The notes under the pieces were generated by a model. That model had not been told where the DNA came from. It saw only the letters and a program-made list of their open reading frames with translations, and did no database searches. The position numbers were made by a program, and so were the translations under genes. Source: Tamarix chinensis (lineage: Eukaryota > Streptophyta > Magnoliopsida > Caryophyllales > Tamaricaceae). Taken from it: a DNA stretch of 64,000 nucleotides. The stretch covers positions 3,782,564 through 3,846,563 of the forward strand of contig CM060175.1 in assembly GCA_030549775.1 (NCBI GenBank). Direction: 5' to 3'. Below, one piece after another: positions 55,800 to 64,000 of the stretch; the stretch's first letter is position 1, and each line of letters opens with the position of its first letter.

Positions 55800-57070
55800 T
55801 AGGCTGGCGGGGATAGGCGACACTGGTGGTGGTGCACGGCGCGGCGGCGGTGGCCGGAAAAAGGGAAGAAAAGGGAGAAAGTTGGATGCTGGGAAAAAAG
55901 AGAGGCAAAATGGAGGTGGGAGTTGGGGTGTTTAAGAATGCTTAGAGGGAGAGGAGAAGAATGGAAGTGGTAGCACAACCAAAGGTGGCGGTGCACGGCG
56001 GCGGTAGTGGTGGCCAAATAGGGAAGAAGAAGAGGAAGAGAGGAAGAGAGGGAGAAAGAGGGAAATAAAGGTAAGGGGAGATAGAGGAGGGTCTCCAGCA
56101 CACTTTGGGAGGTGAAAGGAGTGGAGGAAGCGGCGGAGGAGGTGGCTAATGGTGGTTCGAAGGGTGGCGGTGGTAGAAAATGGTTTGGTTGAGGAGAGAA
56201 CTTTGCACAGCCGGGGTGGCTCGTGCAGGAAGAATTGAGGGAAGAGGAAGGCACAGTTAGTTAGGGGGCAGTGCAAGGAGTGCATAGGTGGCCAGAAAGG
56301 GCGGCGGTGTTGGCTGGAGGAAGCAAAATAGGTGTCTGAAGGGGCAGTAGTGGAAAGGCCGGGAAGAGTTGGGTTTCGGGGAAAAGCTTGATTGTAGACC
56401 GGGTAGGGGGTATTTATAGGAGGAAAAGGGTGGGTTAGGTCAAAAGGGGAGAATGGGAGGATCGGCAGGTTAGTTGGGCTCACCAGCGACGATAGTTGTC
56501 GGCGAAATTCAAAGAAAACATGGCAGGTAGTTGGTTGGGAAAAAGGGAAAACGTGCGAGGAGAGGGGAATGGCAAGCAGGTGTGGTCGACGAGTCAAAAT
56601 GGAAGAGAGGGGGAAGGAAAATGGCCGGTCAAAACGGACGTAACCGCCGACGAGATTTTTGGAGGTGGCAGCGGAGGTTGTAGGTCGAACGTGGCTAAGG
56701 AAGAAGGAAGAAGACGATGGGAGGGGGGGGGGGAAGAACCGGCGGTTTGGCGCAGAAAAGAAAGAAAGAAAAGGAGAGGAGACTGGGCGGTTCGGTGCTC
56801 ATTAAAACGGGCGTGCAACGAAGCGTTTAGAAGGAAGAAAAGGCTAAAACGTAGCACGTCATTAAAAGAAGTAAGTCTGGGCTGTGCGGGTTGGGCTTCG
56901 CCGAAGAAGAAAGGAAGGAGGGAGGGGACTTGGGCCACGAGAAGGAGGTAGGCCCAAACGGGGAGGGGAGGAAAAAAAGAAAAAGGAAAAGAAGAAGAAA
57001 GAAAAAGAAAGAAAAAGGTAGAAAGAAAAGGAAACAGGAAAAAGGAAAAATGGAAAAAGAAAAATAGGAG
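55800..57070 (-). other. GC/GA-rich block of the solo LTR
   Basis: Purine-rich on the + strand. Minus-strand ORFs (55799-56254, 55932-56597, 56594-56938) are proline/serine/leucine-rich. Part of the first (HRHLWLCYHFHSSPL) resembles the minus ORF at 60022-60396 (RCHLWLHHYLHSTPL). I take this as shared LTR sequence rather than a gene, as the frames are not kept throughout. TATA-like CTATAAATACC is on the minus strand at 56409-56419. Confidence 0.55.
56409..56419 (-). promoter_or_regulatory. Putative LTR TATA box
   Basis: Minus strand CTATAAATACC, about 1065 bp from the LTR sense start at 57482. It is the counterpart of CTATAAATAGCCC at 26102-26114. Confidence 0.55.
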
Positions 57071-58939
57071 GGTTGGGTTAAATAAATAAATTAAAATATT
57101 TGGGATAGTTAAAAATAATAATATTTAAATCCCTTTATAGGCTAAATTAGGATTTTAAAAAAAATTCCCATAAATTTTATTTTAATTAGCAAATCACTCT
57201 AAATTTAATAAATTAAAATATTTATAAAATTCATATTAATTTTGAAACTATTTTCTACCTCTTATTTTAAATAGAATAATTTATTTAATTAATTTCCAAA
57301 ATAAAATCCTTAATTAACTAAAATACCCAAATTTCACCCTAATTAAAATATTTATAAGATTTCTCTTGATTTGCCCTAATTAATTTTATTTTATCTTAAA
57401 TAAAATAATTAATTTAATTAATTTTCATAATAAAATCTTATTTAATAAGAAATAATAAAATTAGAATTTTCGGGGCATTTCACTTATCAAACTTAGGGTT
57501 TGGTTTATTGAGCTCGGGATCTCCCACTAATATAGCCGATGGATTGGTCACTTACAGGGCAGACCGCACCTAACCACCATTATATGCTGGTGGATCGGTC
57601 TCTAGGGCACCCTAGCACCTGACCACTATTATGCTAGTGTATTAGTCTGGGCCCGGCTAAATAATATTTTACTTTAAATGATTAGTGTCTTGCTGTGTCT
57701 TTTTCAATAGGTTTCACCCTAGACATGCATGACTAAATCCATCTATGCTTATCCTCCCAAGAGGGCCTTCCCCATATCTTGATACTCCTGTACCTTCTAA
57801 CTACCCCAACATCATCTCCTTATTCCACTACTCACATTGGAGGCCCAAATCCTAGATATATAGGTTAAGGCCCACTACCTAACACCACTAAGCCTATTTA
57901 CAATCTTCCCTAGGGTTTTATCCATAAAACCCTAATTTGGGCCTATGTGGCCCATCCTCCTTTGCCTCATGTAACCCATATTATTTTAACACCCCACACA
58001 TCACACCTCTTAGATTCATCCTTCTAATCTCACTTTACTCCCCTAAATACACGTGTGACCATGAAATCCTAGGCGGCCACACCAAACCCTAGCATCCTCC
58101 TTTCCACATGTCACACCTCCATTTCTCACCTTCCACTCTTACTTTTCCATGATACCCATGATCGTCCCACACATGACAATCCTCCATCCTCATCTCATAC
58201 TCCGCTCACCCTAATTTATTTTCCTTTTTCCACCTTCTTAAATTAGGGTTTCCTCCCAAATCCTAGCTCGGTCTCCCATACATCCTTATACTATCCCACG
58301 TACTATTTTTCACCCAAAGCCTCCAATCACCCCAACAACTCTTTTATTTCCTTCCTCACACCCCAAGGCAACTTTCAATGTGTAAAGTTCACCCCCATGT
58401 GGACTCTATCCATCCCATGCAAATCCTCAAATTTTTCATGCAAAACCCTAAAATTCTCATACAAAACTCTAGATTCTCCCATACAAAGTTCATCCACTTT
58501 ATTTTGCTTAAAGTTCCCTTTTATTCTTCCTCTCAAGGATCATGGGATATTTAGGTTAATCCCACATTCCTTGGTCAACTTACTTCCCCTTTGTCAACTT
58601 ACTTCCCCATTTTTATTTTTCATCCTTCCACCCCATATCACTACATTAATTATCCTAGCATGTATGTCCTACAAGGGCCATATCACATTATATCATAATT
58701 CACACACAAGAGCATACCTCAACTCCAAGCTGTGCCACACATAAAAAAGTTATAATAATAGCACAAGATATGCAACATATCATTATACATGGCATCTAAG
58801 GCATATAAGGCACATGTCATACCTAAGGCCTTAGCTACACCCCTAGCTAACACGACACCGGTCTTGAAGCTTGCTCCTATGTGTCATTAGGGTTTTGACT
58901 GGTTTCACCTATAAGGGGGAAAAACTAAGGATTAGTTTC

Positions 58940-60010
58940 TCTCCTACCAAAAATACTATTATTTCCTATTTTATTCTAAGATTAGGGCTACTATTATTAA
59001 AGGAAAATTTACAAGTAAAAAATAGGATTTTTATCCTCAAGTTAGCCTACTAGAGTATTACTAGTCAAAATAGATTTATGTTAATATTTATAACCATATT
59101 TATATTATTAAATCTAATAGCTTTATTTATTCTGATAATAGTACTAACACTATTTATAGAAAAAATAGTGATATTAATAATAATGGTAATACTAATACTC
59201 TTAGTAATAGAAACCCTAGTATTTTTAAGGCTAAGACTAATAATAGGGTTAGGGATAAAATAATAATTTAATAATAGTAATACTAACAAAATACTAATAT
59301 TGCTAAGGATAATAATGATAATAGTTATACTTGAAATAATGATAATATAAGGGTTCAAATATTTTTACCATAATAATAATAATAGTAGCAGTAGTAGTAG
59401 TAGCAGCAGCAGACGCAGTAGCAGCAGTAGTAGTAGTAGTAGGAGTAGTAGTAGTAGTAGTAGTAATAATAATAATAATAATTATACTATAATAAAAAAG
59501 CTAATAATAAAGGCATTAGAAATAATATTAGCAATATTTGAATAATAAATAATAATAATATTAAGGTTTGAGTATTCTTCTTTTATAGTAACAAAATGAT
59601 AACATGTCAAATCTAATATCAATAATAATAATAATAATGTTAAGAATAATACTAATAATAATAATAGTCGAAATGGTAATAGTAATGTAAGGGTTTAAAT
59701 ATTTACCATAATTATAAAGGTAATAATAGTAGGCTAAAGCTAGCATCAATAATAATAGTAAGAATAATAATGAGGATAATAATAATAGTAGTAGTAGTAG
59801 TAATAATAATAATAATAATCATCATAAAACTAAAGTTGTAGACCATTAATGATAATAATAATAATAATATTGGTTAGGAAATTTTTGAAATAAGGTTAAG
59901 TAATAATAATAATAGTAGTAGTAGTAGTTGTAGTAGTAGTAGTAGTAATGACAATAATAATAATATTATCGATAATACCATTAATACTATTAAAAATAGC
60001 TAATACTTGT
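58940..60010. repeat. Triplet-rich block of the outer LTR
   Basis: AAT/AGT/AGC triplets, notably (AGT)n/(AGC)n at 59386-59460 and at 59778-59800 and 59913-59945. AGGGTTTAAATATTTACCAT and AGGGTTCAAATATTTTTACC recur about 350 bp apart (near 59349 and 59690). ORFs here are isoleucine-rich artefacts. Confidence 0.8.
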
Positions 60011-60385
60011 ATAAAATGGGTTTAGGGGTAGTGAACGTTAGAGTACCACCTAGAGACAGTGGCAGCACCGGCGGCGACGCATGGTGGTAGTGGTGGAGGG
60101 AGGAGAGAGGTGGAGAGATGGTGGTATAGGCTAGAGGGGAGGGAATGAGGGGGTGATTGAGGTGGTGGAGGGTGCCTCAGGTGGAGAGGGGTGGAATGAA
60201 GGTAGTGGTGTAGCCAAAGGTGGCAGCGCATGGCGTTGGGTGTGGTGGCCGAAGGTAGTGGAGGGAGGAGAAAGGAGGAGGAGAGGGAGGAAGGGGGAAA
60301 TGAGGGTAGGGAAAGGTAGAGAAAGGTCTGTAGGTGCTTTTGGGAGGTGTAAGGGGTGGTGGTTCTAGCATAAGTGGTGGTAAAT

Positions 60386-60720
60386 AGAGCTGGCAATCGG
60401 GCAGATCAGGTCACTATCGGATCAGATTAAATAATAGTCGGGTTATATTGATTTTGGATAATATCGGATCATTTTATCGGATTGGGCTGGATTGGGTTTG
60501 ATTCGGATCATCTTGGTATCGGATAATCTCGGGTTATTCTAAGTTCTTGGATCGGGTCAGGGTGAGATCGGATGGACTCAAATTTGGGTAAATTTGGGTT
60601 ATTCTAATTTTGGTTCGGGTTCGGATCAGACTTGGGTGAGTTCAAATTATTATATTTTCGGGTTGAGTTTGGATCGGATTCGGGTCATTTCAGTTGCGAG
60701 TCATGCTTGTGTTATTTTTT
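60386..60720. mobile_element. Possible hAT-type element end with GGATCGGG repeats
   Basis: TAGAGCTGGCAATCGGGCAG at 60386 resembles the start of many plant hAT elements (TAGAGCTGGCAAACGGG type). It is followed by a GGATCGGGT/TCGGATCA-rich stretch to about 60700. The matching inverted end (CGATTGCCAGCTCTA) is not seen before the window ends, so the element is either truncated or longer than the window. The stretch ends the recognisable outer LTR. Confidence 0.4.
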
Positions 60721-62640
60721 TTATTCCAAAATGTTATTAAAAACTAATTATTTTAAGATTTTTTTATTTCAATTTATCTTATTCAATTAAAAGCAAATTA
60801 TTATATAAATTGTTTTGGGGCCTTAGAATTTTTTGTCATTATTTCATTTTTGGAGATGTATTTGATGTTCCAAATTTAAATTTCTTCAAATTGGATCACT
60901 TTTCTTTTTATGTTAAGGTATAACTTATAATTCAACTCCATTATTAGCTTGGTCATATCATATTGATTTCAAATATTATTTTAAGTGTATATTATATTTA
61001 TATCTTATAAAGTCCTTACACAATATTAACTTACAATAACCATTGATAATTGATAACAAATGAAGGTTTCTAAGGTTGTACTTCTCATATTATTTTTCAA
61101 ATAGATTGATCACATCATATCAACATAATTTTAATTAATATAATAATAATAATGATAATACAAAAATAATGTGAAAAATAATAGTAGTAATTATTGAATA
61201 TTAATTATCGCAATAATAATAATAATAACTCATTAGTATTTTTTCTATATTTTGATTCGATCATATCAAGCTAAATCAAATAAAAATTAGATAAAATAAG
61301 TAATAATGACCATTATTGATAAAGGACCTACTCATATTGAGTTCTTACTATTTAACATTGTTGATATAACAAAAACATTAATCTTTAATTTTTATAATGA
61401 ATAATTAACATCCTCACATTAGATTTTTCCTACTTTTCTATGATGTTATAGGTATTATATTGCTAGGTATAGATACTAACATATAGTGTTTAAGGCTACA
61501 AATTGTTATTTATATATACTTATAATAGAATTGATAAAAATTTTCCTTTGTTTGATTAGATTTTACTTATGATGCAATATTTATATATATATATACTTTT
61601 ACACAATTGTTCCCAAATATTTCAAATATTATAATTAGTATTATTGATAACTATATATTGAATAACTGAATAGGCTATGGTTATGTAATATTTGTTTAAA
61701 GCTAAAATGGCAATTAGTTCATATCATAGTTAATGTTTGGGTTTTGGTCACTAGATTGTGGACTTGAAGACTTTGTTGGAACTTTTGGTATACTTGATCA
61801 ATCAAAATGTGTTCGATATCATATCACTTGTGACCTATGGGGCATATTCTATAGTCACTAGGCTTAATATTGTAATGATTAGTTTTTAACTCAAACATCA
61901 TATTATATTATTAATTAGTTGGGGTAATTGATAATTCAAGCTTATTTTTTTAGGTTAGTGTATTAAGTTGGTTTCAACTGTGGACTATGTATTATAGTGT
62001 TCTTCTATAAGCTAAATTGCTCCTTACCAATTTCTATTGCATAGGATTGAAGTTATATATTTTGTATTTGGTCAACCTAGGGTTGAAAGAAATCATATGT
62101 ATTTGGTTCAACACGAACTATATATTGAAGCTATATATTAAAGTTTTGTTCTTTTTATGCCATTTAAATCTGGCAGAGTTATATACTCAATTTAGTTAAT
62201 GAAGGTTACATGCCATTGATTTTTCTTCTCTCTTCTCTTCGTCTCTTTTTGAACAGTGTTTTGCAAGTGAAATAATACAAATGATACTTGAATAAAATAT
62301 CTATCTTCAATATTAGTCCATAACATGAGTTGAGAAAGGTTTATAGTGGAGGATATTTCTTCCTATTATCTCTAATTCTTTAATTTTTTTTTCTGAACTC
62401 ACTTTGGTAATGAGTTGAATTTGACGAATCTTTTCCATATGTGTGGTTTTTTCCTTTAGAGATCTTCATCAGTACAAGCATATTAACAATAGTTATACCA
62501 CATATATATTATTACAAGTATGTTCTAATATTTGATAAATCGGATTATGATGTTGGCTTTACAAGCATTCATAAATCATAATCCCTTGACATTCCCAAAT
62601 TGAATAGATGATAAGAATATATCATTTAAGTTGGTAAACT
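60721..62640. other. AT-rich region, no gene seen
   Basis: No ORF above 62 codons and no recognised element. It has short AAT runs (61140-61225) and a (TA)n run at 61584-61596. Confidence 0.7.
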
Positions 62641-62644
62641 CAAG

Positions 62645-63330
62645 TAGTTTCATCTATGTTTGATAAGAATATATATGGGAGTGTATCTAGTAAAAAATAC
62701 TACTTCTAATGAGAATTGAGAATCAATAGTTTCATAGAACAATTATGGTAGTTTTATAAAACTATTACACTAGGTTCATCAACTAAAATGAGTATTTTCC
62801 TTGATAACTTTAAGTAGTTTAATAAGACAAGACAAGTAGTTTCATTATAAATTTAGAGTATTATGAATATAATGACTAGTTTCATAATATTACATGAGCG
62901 ATGTCATTAGAAACTTAGAATAGTTCCAATAGAAACATAGAATACTTTTATAAGGTGAAATGAGTTATTTCATTAGCCGAACTGATAGTTTCATAAGCTA
63001 AAGCATGCAACTTTATTATAATCTTAACCTAGCTTCATAAATAAATTTAGTAATTTCATTATAAACTTATAATAGTCTTATAGATCAAAATGAGTAGTTT
63101 TATTATAAACTTAGAGTGGCTTTTATTGATAGAAATTTGTAATTTCATTATAAACTTAGATTAGTTTCATAGATAGAAACTAGCAATTTCCTTACATTCA
63201 TAGAGCAGTTTTGTAGTTTCATAAACCTAGTGTAGTAGTTCCATTAAAAATTAGAGTACCTAGTGTAGTAGTTCCATTAGAAATTAGAGTAGTTTCATTG
63301 GTAGTATAGAAAGACTAGCTTAGTTTATTA
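62645..63330. repeat. Degenerate array of TTTCATTATAAACTTAGA units
   Basis: The best-kept units lie at 63050-63180 (TAATTTCATTATAAACTTA, then GATTAGTTTCATAGATAGAAA) with a period of about 43-47 bp. Weaker relatives go back to 62645. At 63226-63291 a 33-bp unit (CCTAGTGTAGTAGTTCCATT then AAAAATTAGAGTA) is duplicated with one difference. Confidence 0.75.
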
Positions 63331-64000
63331 AACTAAAATTAATAGTTTAATCAGAAACCTAAGGTCGTTTCACATATTTTATATGTTATTGTTGTATCTT
63401 AATACTTAGATTAATAAAAAATAGAATAAGTGTGTGTGTGTGTAAGTAAAATTAAGTTTTCTTTCTTATTTAATCATCAAAATAGCGATATACTTGTTCA
63501 ATAAATTAATTTTTAGTTTGGTATTAAATCAATATGCACATGTAATACCCCATTTATATAAACCTTGATTTCGATATCTTAATTTAAAATTTTGTTATTA
63601 TGTATAATTAAGTGTAAGTTAAATTAGGATTGGATAACAATAATAATAATAACAATAATCAAAATAATAATAATAATAATAACAATCATAATAATAGTAG
63701 TAGTAGTAGTAGTAATAGTAATAATCATCTTATGATAATAATAATAACAACAACGATAATAATAATGATGATAATAATGCTAGCAATAATAATACAGTGA
63801 GTTTGGATAGGATGTTTAGTAATTAATAATATCTTAAAATTAATTGACATTATTTTTTTTAATTAATAATATTAGTAATTTTAATTTAAGTCTTTTACTA
63901 TCATTTTATCTCAAATATAATATAAACTAAAATAATTTTCATAATTAATTTTAAACCAATCGGAATAATAATTATAAATTAATAATTATGTGTGATTAGT
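63331..64000. other. AT-rich end of window with triplet runs
   Basis: A (GT)n run at 63431-63442 and AAT/AGT/AAC triplets at 63635-63800. TGTAATACCCCATTTATATA at 63541 resembles the family-A LTR start on the + strand, and the triplet block soon after is suggestive, but the sequence stops before this can be tested. No gene. Confidence 0.5.

Larger units (their letters stand above)
52378..57487 (-). mobile_element. Complete solo LTR of family A, 5100 bp
   Basis: Target duplication CTTAT is at 52378-52382 and 57483-57487. The LTR is 52383-57482, starting TGTAACACCCCAAAATTCAC and ending TTTTCGGGGCATTTCA on the + strand. No internal region and no second LTR are present, so it fits a solo LTR. It sits inside an older copy of its own family. 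Minus is the sense strand. Contents from the + strand left end: conserved terminus (52383-52560), minisatellite (53100-53450), two short-period arrays (53780-54430), the block GGAGCACGCTCCTACGCCTC (54788), the (AAT)n block (54900-55720), the GC/GA-rich block (55800-57070) with TATA, and AT-rich U3. Confidence 0.9.
51473..60385 (-). mobile_element. Outer family-A LTR, interrupted and truncated
   Basis: It starts TGTAATACCTCCAAAATTTA on the + strand (51473), with the family word order (ATATTACCGCTACACTGAGT, CAAGTGCTAAGGCTGAA, TACGTTACGTATTGAGTAAG). It is interrupted at 52382 by the solo LTR and resumes at 57483 (CTTATCAAACTTAGGGTTTG, then GTTTATTGAGCTCGGGATC). It then shows the minisatellite (57520-57640), the GCTCCTA block (58877), the (AAT)n block (59080-60000) and the CT/GA-rich block (60020-60375). 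The U3 start with TATA, about 1.1 kb in the intact copies, is missing: sequence identity ends near 60385 at a hAT-like repeat. The left flank is GTTAT; no partner was found. Confidence 0.75.

Noticed and set aside
55799..56951. ORFs of 114-221 aa on both strands
   Set aside because: Same GC/GA-rich LTR block as at 25.6-26.7 kb; partial resemblance to 60022-60396 is explained by shared LTR DNA.

Overview
This window is nuclear DNA from a flowering plant. It holds one host gene, made of many short exons with GT-AG introns, inside a dense bed of transposable elements. Other plant hallmarks are Ty3/gypsy-type retroelements with plant tRNA-Asp and tRNA-iMet primer sites, a Tourist-type MITE, a PIF/Harbinger transposase and very AT-rich intergenic DNA with long (AAT)n tracts. 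I cannot name the species.

The host gene is on the + strand, about 30.2-50.9 kb. I rebuilt twelve coding exons by hand (30647-50124). All junctions are GT-AG and all phases agree. The product resembles plant DDT-domain proteins of the DDR4 type (a DDT domain, then a WHIM-like region, then an acidic/basic tail), which are proposed partners of ISWI chromatin remodellers. Two introns are inflated by mobile DNA. Intron 5 (2.7 kb) carries a family of ACTAGTCGA-type subrepeats. Intron 7 (8.4 kb) carries a decayed LTR element, a broken PIF/Harbinger element, a five-copy tandem array with embedded microsatellites, and a perfect 81-bp inverted repeat. The last exon has an in-frame TAG with 55 further open codons that encode a conserved-looking LDLNELAP tail.

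Upstream (1-30.2 kb) and downstream (51.2-60.4 kb) are dominated by one family of very large LTRs, called 'family A' here. In sense orientation they run from TGAAATRCCCC to GGGGTGTTACA. I find two complete copies bounded by 5-bp target duplications with no internal region between them, so they look like solo LTRs: 14624-27076 (TSD cattt; 5.3 kb once its own insertion is removed) and 52383-57482 (TSD cttat; 5.1 kb). The second sits inside another copy (51473-52382 plus 57483 to about 60.38 kb). A related LTR at 6454-10796 is followed on the minus strand by a tRNA-iMet primer site and a decayed gag, which gives the family its orientation. Partial + sense copies end at 681, 3590 and 28828. Each well-preserved LTR has the same layout: an AT-rich U3 start, a polypurine/polypyrimidine GC-rich block with a TATA box, a long (AAT)n block, unique DNA, minisatellites built on CCACTATTATAGCCGGTGG, and a conserved terminus.

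The 14624-27076 LTR was later hit by a 7151-bp retrotransposon (15378-22528, TSD gtgta). Its two 1755-bp LTRs look identical. It has a tRNA-Asp primer site, a polypurine tract and a single gag-like ORF of 491 aa, with no protease, reverse transcriptase or integrase. It is therefore a very young, non-autonomous element of Athila-like/TR-GAG type. The last 3.3 kb is AT-rich, with short tandem repeats and no recognisable gene.
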